Below are positions 1 to 8,225 of a stretch of DNA of 64,000 nucleotides, in pieces; the stretch's first letter is position 1, and each line of letters begins with the position of its first letter. The stretch covers positions 2,294,001-2,358,000 of the forward strand of contig JACKHM010000002.1 of assembly GCA_020638995.1 (NCBI GenBank), in the 5' to 3' direction. The translations under genes and the position numbers were made by a program. The notes below the pieces were generated by a model that ran no database searches, had not been told where the DNA came from, and saw only the letters and a list, made by a program, of their open reading frames with translations. The DNA is from Planctomycetaceae bacterium (GTDB lineage Bacteria > Planctomycetota > Planctomycetia > Pirellulales > Pirellulaceae).

Positions 1-2
1 AG

Positions 3-2150
3 GCGGGCTTTCCGAGCGAGCGAAAAGGGCACGGGTTGTACATGCTTGGCAAATCGCTCCACGATGCGGGGCACTACGCAAAGAGCCTGCCCGCCTTGCA
101 AGAAGCTCTTGATGCCAATTTTTCCCGACGCACCGAGATACTTGGCCTGCTTGCAGATGCACACCTACGCGACGCCAATCCTCGCTATAAGCAGGCTCTC
201 GAATACAACCGCGAATACCTCTCCGACGATGCATTGAGTTTCGACGATCGGTACTCAGCGTTGATGACTCAGGCGGAGATCATGTTCGGATTGGGTGAAT
301 TCGCGAACTGTGAGGGATCGATTTCTGCGATTCCGGAAGCTTCGCCGCACTACGCGTCCGCATTGTTACTGAAGAGTCGGTTGCTGTTACGTGATGGTGA
401 TCGGTTGGCAACTCAAAGTTCCGATCCCTCGAAGGCCATCGCAGCCATCCAAACCTATGAACAAGTCCGCGAGCTACTAGGGCTCGCGCAAGTTCACGAT
501 CCAACGAACCACACGCTAGCCAGGCAAGCACAGTACTTGACGGGCCTGACGTATCGCAAGACAGCTCCGCTGCGGGCGACCGATGCCGAGGAAACCGCTG
601 ACTTGCGAGCAGCACTCGATCAGTTCGGGCGGACTCGTCGTTCGCACTTCGATACCGCGGAGGGACTCAGCGCGAGTCTCGAAGAGGCGGAGATCCACCA
701 AATGTTGGGAGACGACAACGCGGCAATCAGCGCATTTCGGCGTACACTCCGTTTCGTCGCGGATGCCGTGGTCTACAATAACCCGTGGGTGCCCGAAGAC
801 GAAATGAAGAACCGGATCGATGCAGCATACGCGATCTATCGCGATGCAGGTCAGTTCGAATTTGCAACAAAGCTGGCCTCGGCGATGACAACACTCTTCT
901 CCGAAAGCCACGCGATCCAATTACAGGCCGAGACACGCGAGGCTGCGGCCCGCAAGCTCGCCGCAGACGCGGAGGACTTGCCACTATCGCAGGCGCAGCG
1001 ACTTCTCGTGGACTCGCGTACGGAGAATCGAAACGCTGGGGCGCTCTATGCCCAACTCGCCAAATTGCGATTTGCGACGAGAAACTATCCAGATGACCTT
1101 TGGAAGAGCGCCAACAACTATTTGCGTGGTCAAGACTACGAGCGCGCCGTGCGCTACTTAACACAATTCCTCAACACTCAAAATCGAGCCGGTCGACCGC
1201 CCGCATTGACGGCATTGGGAGAGGCGATGTTGGCGCTGCATGAACCCGAAAAAGCGCTGCCGTATCTCACCGAGTGTATTCAATACTATCCTCGCGATCC
1301 TCACAGCTATCGAGCGCGTGTGATCGCCGCTCAAGCTCAGCAAGAACTCGGAAATCTTGCTCAGGCCCAAGCATTGCTGGAAGCGAACCTCGACCATGAA
1401 TCGCTGACACCACAAAGTATTGAATGGCGAGAATCGCTGTTCGCACTCGGTGAACTCTTGTATCTCGATGGTGTTCGGCACGAGACACAGAGTCGCATGG
1501 GAGGAATTGCCGCAGAAGACGTAGCCAGCCGTAAGAATGCGATCCGACACCTCGAAGCGGCGCAAAAGGCGTTTCACGAATCAATTGCCAAACTGGATGA
1601 GGCGGTAACGCGCGATCCTGACGCCCGCCAGGCAATCGAAGCCCGCTATCGAATCGCCGAGTCGTATCGCCACGCCGCGAAGCTGCCACGCCGGAAACTC
1701 GAATACGTGACGATCGATACGACGCGAAAGAAACTTACCGAAGAATTGAATACCGAACTCAAAGCAGCCGAATCCGGCTATCGCGAGTTGATCGCGATCC
1801 TGAATAACAAGCAAGAACGATCCGAATTGTCCGGCATCGAACAACGCATCTTGCGTAACTGCTACTTCGCCCGAGCCGATGCCTTGTACGACTGGGAGCG
1901 ATATGAAGAGGCGATTCAAGCGTATTCCAATGCAACAAACCGTTACCAGCAAGAGCCGGAATCACTCGAAGCTTTCGTCCAAATCGCGAATTGCCATCGA
2001 CGCAAAAGTCGCGTGGCCGAAGCCCGTGGCACACTGGAACAGGCCAAGGTCATCCTCACACGAATTCGTCCAGACGCGGACTTTACCCAAACGACACGCT
2101 ACAACCGCGATGAATGGGTCAAGATCCTCAACTGGCTTGGAACGCTCTAA
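3..2150 (+). CDS. TPR-repeat protein, 5' end outside the window
   Basis: The reading frame is open to the left edge, so the gene begins upstream of the window; at least 715 codons are present. The product is almost entirely helical with repeated TPR-like units, for example ALDANFSRRTEILGLLADAH near the start and DALYDWERYEEAIQAYSNAT near the end, and it has alternating A/Y/L patterns throughout. No membrane segment is visible in the part present. TPR proteins act as protein-protein scaffolds. It lies 18 bp before a chaperone-like gene and the flagellar two-component pair on the same strand, so it may be cotranscribed with them, but I cannot assign a specific flagellar role. Confidence 0.8.
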   Translation, partial: AGFPSERKGHGLYMLGKSLHDAGHYAKSLPALQEALDANFSRRTEILGLLADAHLRDANPRYKQALEYNREYLSDDALSFDDRYSALMTQAEIMFGLGEFANCEGSISAIPEASPHYASALLLKSRLLLRDGDRLATQSSDPSKAIAAIQTYEQVRELLGLAQVHDPTNHTLARQAQYLTGLTYRKTAPLRATDAEETADLRAALDQFGRTRRSHFDTAEGLSASLEEAEIHQMLGDDNAAISAFRRTLRFVADAVVYNNPWVPEDEMKNRIDAAYAIYRDAGQFEFATKLASAMTTLFSESHAIQLQAETREAAARKLAADAEDLPLSQAQRLLVDSRTENRNAGALYAQLAKLRFATRNYPDDLWKSANNYLRGQDYERAVRYLTQFLNTQNRAGRPPALTALGEAMLALHEPEKALPYLTECIQYYPRDPHSYRARVIAAQAQQELGNLAQAQALLEANLDHESLTPQSIEWRESLFALGELLYLDGVRHETQSRMGGIAAEDVASRKNAIRHLEAAQKAFHESIAKLDEAVTRDPDARQAIEARYRIAESYRHAAKLPRRKLEYVTIDTTRKKLTEELNTELKAAESGYRELIAILNNKQERSELSGIEQRILRNCYFARADALYDWERYEEAIQAYSNATNRYQQEPESLEAFVQIANCHRRKSRVAEARGTLEQAKVILTRIRPDADFTQTTRYNRDEWVKILNWLGTL

Positions 2151-2168
2151 TACAACGTCGCATTTGCT

Positions 2169-2612
2169 ATGGAAACTGAAGTACTCGCCAGTTTGATCGA
2201 AAAAAAGTTCGAAGTCTTGTCGTTGTTACGACAACTGGCTCGTGCGCAGGTGAACATTGTGCATGACGGCGACACGACGAGATTGATGAAATTGCTCGCA
2301 ACCAAACAAAACCTCCTGAATCAACTCAAACAGTTAGAACAACAACTCGATCCATTTCGCGATCAAGATCCAGACAGTCGCAGATGGCGATCCCAAGAGT
2401 GTCGGGAGCAGGCTCGAGACATGGCAACTCGATGCGAGTCGCTGCTGAGTGAGATCATGCTCATCGAAAAGCAATGCGAAGGCGAATTGATCCTCCGCCG
2501 GGACACCGCCGCCACAAGACTACAAGGTATTCACAGCGTCACACAAGCTACCGATGCTTACCTGTCGGATGGCCCCGTTCACAGCCAACTTGACTTGAGT
2601 TCTGACCGATGA
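2169..2612 (+). CDS. Probable flagellar export chaperone, FlgN/FliT-like
   Basis: A 147-residue, almost wholly helical, charged protein with heptad-like leucines (LIEKKFEVLSLLRQLARAQ at about residues 9-27). The shape and length match FlgN/FliT-type chaperones, which hold hook-associated or filament-cap proteins before export; they are poorly conserved, so this is a fold-and-context call. Its stop overlaps the start of the histidine kinase in an ATGA arrangement, which shows translational coupling with the flagellar regulators. No obvious Shine-Dalgarno sequence precedes the ATG. It could instead be another coiled-coil flagellar accessory protein. Confidence 0.6.
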   Translation: METEVLASLIEKKFEVLSLLRQLARAQVNIVHDGDTTRLMKLLATKQNLLNQLKQLEQQLDPFRDQDPDSRRWRSQECREQARDMATRCESLLSEIMLIEKQCEGELILRRDTAATRLQGIHSVTQATDAYLSDGPVHSQLDLSSDR

Positions 2613-3496
2613 AAACAAGTACCTCCGAATCGTTTTCCGGCCTTGGCAGTCGTGTCACTCGGACCGCGAGCGGCCTCGAGCTGGGGCCTAACAGCGACCT
2701 TGAGATGATTCTCGCGGCCTGGCACGAAGCCACGGAACGCCTGCAACGGACACACGAAGCGCTGCGGTCCGAGGTATCGCGACTAAGCGACGAACTCGAA
2801 GCGAAGAATCGCGAACTCGCTCGTAAAAACCGGCTGGCCGACTTAGGCCAAATGGCTTCTCATGTCGCTCATGAAGTACGCAACGGCTTGGCCCCCGTCA
2901 CACTCTATTTCAGTTTACTGCGCCGCCGCATTCAAGAAGATTCAGGAGGAATCGCCATCATGGACAAACTCGAAGCAGGCTTTACGGCACTCGACACAAC
3001 CGTCAATGACTTGCTCAGCTTTACGTCTGATCGCCAACCGCAGTACCGGCTATTCGCAATTGGTCAGCTTGTCAGCGAAGTTTGCGACTCGCTGGCCCCT
3101 CAGTTGGAGGCGCAAGGCGTCCACGTCGAAATTGATGCCGAACGCAATCTCGCAATCTTCGCGGATCGAGACATGCTTCGTCGCGCGATCATAAATCTGA
3201 TTCTTAATTCCGTTGATGTCATGGCAGACGGTGGAACGCTTGCCATCACTTGTTGCGAGAGTCACAACGGCATTGAAATCGAAGTCGCCGATAGTGGACC
3301 AGGCCTAGGAGAAGAACGGCACCGCATCTTTGAACCGTTCTTTACGACAAAGAGCGATGGTACAGGCTTGGGTCTAGCGATCGTGCAACGAATTGCGGAA
3401 GCGCACGAAGGCCGCGTTTGGGCGACGAATTGTCCCGACGGAGGAGCCGCTTTCACGATTCATCTACCACACCGAAGCTTGGAGGCAGCAGCATGA
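2609..3496 (+). CDS. Soluble sensor histidine kinase of the flagellar two-component system (FlrB/AtoS type)
   Basis: A 295-residue kinase with no membrane segment. An N-terminal coiled coil (about 45-78) is followed by the dimerisation box with phospho-acceptor His88 in the motif SHVAHEVRNGLAP. The catalytic ATPase domain has the N box (IINLILNSVDVM), the G1 box (DSGPGLG) and the F/G2 box (FEPFFTTKSDGTGLGLAI). It should phosphorylate the sigma54 activator encoded immediately downstream, whose ATG overlaps its stop. Cytosolic kinases of this kind (FlrB, FleS, FlgS) time class II/III flagellar genes. The absence of a sensory membrane domain suggests that it reads an internal cue such as assembly state. 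Confidence 0.88.
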   Translation: MKTSTSESFSGLGSRVTRTASGLELGPNSDLEMILAAWHEATERLQRTHEALRSEVSRLSDELEAKNRELARKNRLADLGQMASHVAHEVRNGLAPVTLYFSLLRRRIQEDSGGIAIMDKLEAGFTALDTTVNDLLSFTSDRQPQYRLFAIGQLVSEVCDSLAPQLEAQGVHVEIDAERNLAIFADRDMLRRAIINLILNSVDVMADGGTLAITCCESHNGIEIEVADSGPGLGEERHRIFEPFFTTKSDGTGLGLAIVQRIAEAHEGRVWATNCPDGGAAFTIHLPHRSLEAAA

Positions 3497-4899
3497 CGAA
3501 TGTGGCAAGACGCAATACGACAGGACGAGTTCTTGTCGTCGATGATCATGCTCGAGCCCGAGAGTCCATGGCAGACATCTTGGAGTGTACCGGACATCAC
3601 GTGCAATGTTGCTCCAGCGCGATCGAGGCGCTTCGCAAGCTCGACTCCGCAAGTTTCGATGTGGTCATCACCGACCTTCGTATGCCGGGAATGACAGGGT
3701 TGGAATTCATTCGCGAACTATCCAAACGCCGTGACGACGCACAAGTGGTGATGGTTACGGCCCACGCTTCCGTTACTACCGCCGTCGACGCGATGCGTCA
3801 CGGCGCATTCGACTACATTGAAAAGCCCTTTACCGCGGACCAGCTCGAGGATCTTGTCGGTCGGGCTATTCGACACGGAGCCGAGCGCCGTTCGACCGTC
3901 CCGGCCGTGGCGGACACTTCAAGCGCCATGGTGGGGTCAAGTCATGTGATGCAGCAGCTGCGGCAGCGCATCGCACAAGTCGCACCGACCAGCGAAACCG
4001 TCTTGATCACGGGCGAGAGCGGTGTCGGAAAGGAGCTGGTGGCCAAAGCAATCCACGCGGCGAGCCAGCGTTCGCACGGACCAATGGTGAGCTTGAACTG
4101 CCCTGCGCTTTCGCCGCAATTGATGGAAAGCGAGCTGTTTGGCCATGAACGCGGTGCGTTTACCAACGCTGATGCACCGCGCGTCGGTCGCTTCGAACTT
4201 GCGGATAAGGGCACGATCTTGCTGGACGAGGTCACCGAAATCAGCCTACCGTTACAGGCGAAACTCTTGCGTGTTTTGCAGGAGAAGTCGTTTGAGCGTG
4301 TTGGTTCCAGCGACACTCAGTTTGTCGATGTGCGAGTCTTGGCGACAAGCAACCGCAATTTGCAGGAGTCGGTGCAAGAGGGCGAGTTTCGCGAGGACCT
4401 CTACTATCGACTAGCCGTCGTTCCCATTCACGTTCCTCCACTGCGAGCGAGGCGCGAGGACATCCCTGAACTACTCAGCCATTTTTTGCATCAAGCAGCG
4501 ATGCGTCTTGGCCGGCCACCGTGTGAATTCGCCCCCTCCGCGATGGACTTGCTCCAGAATTACGTCTGGCCCGGTAATGTTCGAGAGGTGGAAAACTTGA
4601 CAACTCGAGCTAGCGTCTTGAACGACGGAAAGTCCGTAACGGCAGATGAATTGCAAGGCTGGCTTTTGGACTCGTCTTACTCATCAACAGCGGAAGAGGA
4701 AGCAAGCCACGACCCTCTGCCTATTGGCACGAATCTAGCAGACATGGAACGTCGCATGATCGAAGCCACTCTGGAACATTATGGCGGCCATCGAGCGCAG
4801 ACAGCACACGCTCTCGGAATTGGCATCCGAACTTTGACGAACAAAATGCGAGCGTACGGGTATGCACCCAGGACAAAGAGTTTTGCGAAAGCAGCATAA
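3493..4899 (+). CDS. Sigma54-dependent response regulator of flagellar genes (FlrC/FlgR type)
   Basis: A 468-residue regulator when started at the ATG that overlaps the kinase stop (ATGA). The receiver domain spans about residues 12-125 with phospho-acceptor Asp61 (VVITDLRMPGMTG). The AAA+ domain has Walker A GESGVGKE at 174-181 and a sigma54-contact loop reading GAFTNA at 221-226 instead of the usual GAFTGA. The Fis-type helix-turn-helix at the C terminus contains AQTAHALGIGIRTLTNKMRAYG. It probably drives the sigma54 promoter found about 175 bp downstream, in front of flgB. The Gly to Asn change in the loop is unusual, but the rest of the domain looks intact. Confidence 0.92.
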   Translation: MTNVARRNTTGRVLVVDDHARARESMADILECTGHHVQCCSSAIEALRKLDSASFDVVITDLRMPGMTGLEFIRELSKRRDDAQVVMVTAHASVTTAVDAMRHGAFDYIEKPFTADQLEDLVGRAIRHGAERRSTVPAVADTSSAMVGSSHVMQQLRQRIAQVAPTSETVLITGESGVGKELVAKAIHAASQRSHGPMVSLNCPALSPQLMESELFGHERGAFTNADAPRVGRFELADKGTILLDEVTEISLPLQAKLLRVLQEKSFERVGSSDTQFVDVRVLATSNRNLQESVQEGEFREDLYYRLAVVPIHVPPLRARREDIPELLSHFLHQAAMRLGRPPCEFAPSAMDLLQNYVWPGNVREVENLTTRASVLNDGKSVTADELQGWLLDSSYSSTAEEEASHDPLPIGTNLADMERRMIEATLEHYGGHRAQTAHALGIGIRTLTNKMRAYGYAPRTKSFAKAA

Positions 4900-4922
4900 G
4901 AAACGCGGAGCCTGCGGCAACG

Positions 4923-4959
4923 CCTGCCGATAGCACCGGCAAGACCTGCCGATAGCACC
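4923..4959 (+). promoter_or_regulatory. Direct repeat, candidate upstream activator site for the sigma54 regulator
   Basis: The 15-mer CCTGCCGATAGCACC occurs at 4923-4937 and again at 4945-4959, exactly 22 bp (two helical turns) apart. The first copy is also a dyad, TGCCG-N7-CGGCA. The repeats lie about 115-150 bp upstream of the -24 element before flgB, the usual distance for enhancer-binding sites. Binding by the adjacent activator is inferred. Confidence 0.4.
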
Positions 4960-5073
4960 CGCGACAAAGCCAGAACAACAAATCATGAACAGCGCAAGGA
5001 GAAAGGCGTAACTCCAAATCGCGGTTCAGACTAGAAGAAGCGAACCCGCGTGACAGGTAGCGGGAAACGTATG

Positions 5074-5088
5074 TGGCGCGCGAATTGC
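5074..5088 (+). promoter_or_regulatory. Sigma54 (-24/-12) promoter of the flgB operon
   Basis: TGGCGCGCGAATTGC fits the consensus TGGCACG-N4-TTGC with GG and GC doublets spaced exactly 12 bp; the only departure in the -24 block is G for A. The predicted start of transcription is near 5099-5100, about 38 nt before the flgB ATG. A sigma54 activator gene ends 175 bp upstream. Confidence 0.75.
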
Positions 5089-5137
5089 GTCGTCGCGAGA
5101 GAGCAGGGGAGTGTAACAACCCACTAACGTGCCAGCC

Positions 5138-5545
5138 ATGAACATCTTTCAATCCACCACGATCCCGGTTCTGCAAGAGGTTATCGGATTTGCCCAGGCT
5201 CGACATGAGGTCTTAGCGGGGAATGTTGCCAATGTCGACACACCAGGATATCGACTTCGAGACTTATCGGTCGAAACATTCCAGCAACGGCTACGCGAGG
5301 CGATTGACCTTCAAGAAGAAGCGGGTGTGGCGCTCTCGCCAGGCGAGATCAACCAACACCGCGACAAGCAAATGCAGCTCGTACGTGACACGACTCGCGA
5401 CATTCTCTTTCACGACGGATCGGACGTGGGAATGGAGCAACAAGTACTCGAAATCTCAAAAAACCAATACCTGCACAATATGGCAATCACAATCATGGGA
5501 ACTCAGTTTCGCATGCTGCAAACCGCCATTAGTGAGCGCGTATAA
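5138..5545 (+). CDS. flgB: Flagellar proximal rod protein FlgB
   Basis: A 135-residue rod protein. The N terminus carries the bb_rod signature with the ANVDTPGY motif (LAGNVANVDTPGYRLRD), and the C terminus is an amphipathic helix (QYLHNMAITIMGTQFRMLQTAI) of the kind that packs in the rod. ATG 5138 is preferred over an in-frame GTG at 5129, because family members start close to this point. It is the first gene after the sigma54 promoter and is followed 15 bp later by flgC. FlgB joins the MS ring to the rod in the periplasm after export by the flagellar type III system. Confidence 0.93.
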   Translation: MNIFQSTTIPVLQEVIGFAQARHEVLAGNVANVDTPGYRLRDLSVETFQQRLREAIDLQEEAGVALSPGEINQHRDKQMQLVRDTTRDILFHDGSDVGMEQQVLEISKNQYLHNMAITIMGTQFRMLQTAISERV

Positions 5546-5560
5546 AAGAGGAGTTGTCGA

Positions 5561-5983
5561 ATGATTACAGCCATGGACATTAGCACGAGCGCACTTGTCG
5601 CTCAACGTACCCGTTTGAATGCGATTGCCAGCAACATGGCCAACATGTCCACCACGCGAAACGAAAATGGCGAGGTTGAACCCTACAAGGCTCGGTTCGT
5701 CGTGTTCCAAGAAGACCAAAACTTGAAGATGGCAAGCGGGGCAACAGGCGTAAAGGTCGCTTCGGTCGAAACGGAAACTGTGGAACCGAGCTATAAATTT
5801 CAACCCGGCCATCCCATGGCCATCAAAGAAGGTCCCCGTAAAGGCTATGTTGCCTATCCCAACATCAACATGACTCGTGAGTTCGTCGACGCCATGGAAG
5901 CGTCGCGAGCTTACGAAGCGAACATCGGCGTGATGGAAGTGACGAAAAATATCGGGCAACAGACATTGCGAATCATCGCCTAG
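5561..5983 (+). CDS. flgC: Flagellar proximal rod protein FlgC
   Basis: A 140-residue rod protein. The N-terminal half has SALVAQRTRLNAIASNMANM, the rod/hook signature, with TTRNENG in place of the usual TT(T/P)xGG stretch. The C-terminal conserved block reads YPNINMTREFVDAMEASRAYEANI, as in FlgC. GAGGAG precedes the ATG at a suitable distance; a second ATG four codons later is possible. It is cotranscribed with flgB and fliE and forms the proximal rod. Confidence 0.94.
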   Translation: MITAMDISTSALVAQRTRLNAIASNMANMSTTRNENGEVEPYKARFVVFQEDQNLKMASGATGVKVASVETETVEPSYKFQPGHPMAIKEGPRKGYVAYPNINMTREFVDAMEASRAYEANIGVMEVTKNIGQQTLRIIA

Positions 5984-6051
5984 GTCGCTACAGAACTACA
6001 CCACAAAACCCAGTACTCTCGAATTTCCAGTACGACTCGCGAGCCAACGAC

Positions 6052-6405
6052 ATGACGCCCATCAATGGTATCTCGATTCCCCCTTCGCTTGCGCGTGGCC
6101 TGGAAAGCCTGAGAGGAATCGAAGGATTCGAAGGGATCGGCAACCTTAGCGAGCTTGAGAACGTCAACTCGTCTCAGGAGTCCGCGCCAGCTTTCAAGGA
6201 GTTCCTGCTGGATGCCTTAGATCACGTCAACTCGATGCAGCATGATGCGGACCATGCCGTCGAGCAATTGGCGACCGGCGAAGACGTAAACGCCGCTGAG
6301 GTGCTAACGGCTGTGCAAAAGGCAGACCTGTCATTTCGCATGATGATGCAAATTCGAAACAAGCTCATGCAAGCGTACCAAGAGATCAAAGAGATTCGCA
6401 TTTAG
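6052..6405 (+). CDS. fliE: Flagellar hook-basal body protein FliE
   Basis: A 117-residue protein matching FliE length. The C-terminal half contains the conserved AFKEFLLDALDHVNSMQHDADHAVEQ and the block AEVLTAVQKADLSFRMMMQIRNKLMQAYQEI (about 80-113). FliE is exported first and anchors the rod to the MS ring formed by FliF, the next gene. The N-terminal third (INGISIPPSLARGLESLRGIEG) is variable, as is normal for the family. Confidence 0.92.
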   Translation: MTPINGISIPPSLARGLESLRGIEGFEGIGNLSELENVNSSQESAPAFKEFLLDALDHVNSMQHDADHAVEQLATGEDVNAAEVLTAVQKADLSFRMMMQIRNKLMQAYQEIKEIRI

Positions 6406-6470
6406 GAGAGCGAAGCACAAAACCTCGGATACTTTCGAACTAGTACTCAAATTCGATTCGGAGTTCATGG

Positions 6471-8150
6471 ATGGACTTCCTTCCCAAAGCCTACGGACAA
6501 CTTTCCGACCTCTTCAGGTCGATGACACCTGCGGCGCGTCTTACGACGGGACTGCTGGTCGCTGCCATCGTGATCAGCCTTCTATTCTTGTTCCGACAGC
6601 AAACAGAGCGCGCAGACGAGTTGCTATTCGGCGGTCGAACGCTGACGAACGAAGAAGTCGCCAACATGTCCGCTGCCTTGTCGAAAGCCGGACTGAATGG
6701 CTGGGACACGGCAGGCAACATGTTACGAGTTCCCCGAGGACAGCGTCACACGTACATCGCTGCCCTGGTCGAAAACAATGCGTTGCCGCAGGACTCGGGT
6801 TCTGCCTGGGAGAAGATGTTCACCGAACACAGTCCTTTCGAAAACCGAAAAATGGGTGAGCTCCGCTCGCGGTATGCATTGGAGAAGGACTTAGCCTTCA
6901 CGATTCGCGAGTTCACGGGAATTGAAGCAGCGTCCGTGAAGATCCAGGAGATCACAAACGACCAGGTCTTTCCGCCTCGCCTTCAAAAGCGAGCGGCGGT
7001 GACGGTTAAGGCGGCAGGAACTCAATCGCTCGATGCAAACCAAATACGAATGATCCGGGACGTCGTCGCGTTTGGTGGAGGGATCGACCGTTCGGATGTC
7101 GTCATCGCTGACACAAACGGGCACCGTTCCTACGAAGGTCCGCCAAAGGATGGTGGGCTGTCTGGCGACCAGAACGCTTACGCGGATACCCAGCGTCGCT
7201 ACGAACAAGAGTTCACTCATAAAATCGTCGACCGGCTCTCGATGTATCCCGATGCTAAAGTGACGGTCTATGTCGAGCTTGACCAGACGTTGGAAGACCG
7301 GACAACACTCGTCAAGTACGATGAGAAGCCAACTCCGCTGAAAACTCGCACCACCAGTTCCGACGAGCGCACGACGACCTCTTCGAGCGGCGGGCGTCCC
7401 GGCACGGAACCGAACGGAGTAGGCAATCGCTCTGTGGCCGTGAACAGCAGCCCGGAATCTGAAACGACGGTCACCGAGAGCGTGGAAGAGACAGAGAATA
7501 CATCGGGAGCGACGTACCAAGTCACGCGGAAACCCGGCCTCGTTCCCCGCATTGTCACGGTCTCGGTTGGAATTCCTAAAAGTTATTTCAAGAAGATTTG
7601 GAAGCAACAGAATCCTACACCAGAAGGTAGCGATCCGACTGAGCCCACTCCCGCCGAGTTGCAAGCGATCGAAGCACTAGAGATTGCGACAATTCAAGAG
7701 GCTGTGACACCGCTAATCCCGAAGGCACCTCCCGGCGAAGATTCCTATCCACGCGTCAAAGTGACGGCCTATACAGATTTGCCTATCCCCGAGCCTCCGA
7801 CACCAAGCCTCGCGAGTACGGCGGGCGTTTGGTTCGCTTCGAATTGGCAAACGATTGCAATGCTGGGAGTCGCTCTGTTTGGTGTCGTGTTTCTCCGCGG
7901 CATGATCCAGTCAGCACAAGACTCTGATCTGGCCGCCATCGACGCCAACAACGACGCGGTGCGGCGTATGGCAGAGCTAAGCGGCAATGAGGATGAAGAA
8001 GACGAGGGTTACACCGAGTTCGGAAATTCGTTGCGGGGACGATCCCCACACGCCGGGCGCAGTCTGCGCGATGAACTAACAGAGTTAGTACGCGAGGATC
8101 CAGACGCGGCCGCCAGCGTGTTGCAGAACTGGATTACGGAAGCGGTGTAG
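6471..8150 (+). CDS. fliF: Flagellar MS-ring protein FliF
   Basis: A 559-residue inner-membrane protein. The first transmembrane helix lies at about 23-42 (LTTGLLVAAIVISLLFLF). YscJ/FliF ring-building motifs follow, including the block from FENRKMGELRSRYALEKDLA. A charged disordered loop (about 275-345, rich in T, S, E) precedes the second membrane segment near 445-470 (WFASNWQTIAMLGVALFGVVFL). The C-terminal tail (LRDELTELVREDPDAAASVLQNWI) is the standard FliG-binding end. It forms the ring that houses the export gate and carries the C ring. It lies between fliE and fliG as in most flagellar operons. Confidence 0.95.
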   Translation: MDFLPKAYGQLSDLFRSMTPAARLTTGLLVAAIVISLLFLFRQQTERADELLFGGRTLTNEEVANMSAALSKAGLNGWDTAGNMLRVPRGQRHTYIAALVENNALPQDSGSAWEKMFTEHSPFENRKMGELRSRYALEKDLAFTIREFTGIEAASVKIQEITNDQVFPPRLQKRAAVTVKAAGTQSLDANQIRMIRDVVAFGGGIDRSDVVIADTNGHRSYEGPPKDGGLSGDQNAYADTQRRYEQEFTHKIVDRLSMYPDAKVTVYVELDQTLEDRTTLVKYDEKPTPLKTRTTSSDERTTTSSSGGRPGTEPNGVGNRSVAVNSSPESETTVTESVEETENTSGATYQVTRKPGLVPRIVTVSVGIPKSYFKKIWKQQNPTPEGSDPTEPTPAELQAIEALEIATIQEAVTPLIPKAPPGEDSYPRVKVTAYTDLPIPEPPTPSLASTAGVWFASNWQTIAMLGVALFGVVFLRGMIQSAQDSDLAAIDANNDAVRRMAELSGNEDEEDEGYTEFGNSLRGRSPHAGRSLRDELTELVREDPDAAASVLQNWITEAV

Positions 8151-8225
8151 AGAAAAAAGAGTTTCCCGCACGGACGACTTGCGAGTATTTGCTCCAAAAC
8201 TTCTAACCAATGAACCACTCAAGCT

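Noticed and set aside
4725..4739. Second sigma54-like sequence TGGCACG-N4-TAGC
   Set aside because: It lies inside the coding sequence of the activator, has TA in place of TT in the -12 block, and has no suitably placed gene start.
6891..7664. Minus-strand 257-codon frame opposite fliF
   Set aside because: It is antisense to a certain gene and shows composition of a mirror frame with no domain.
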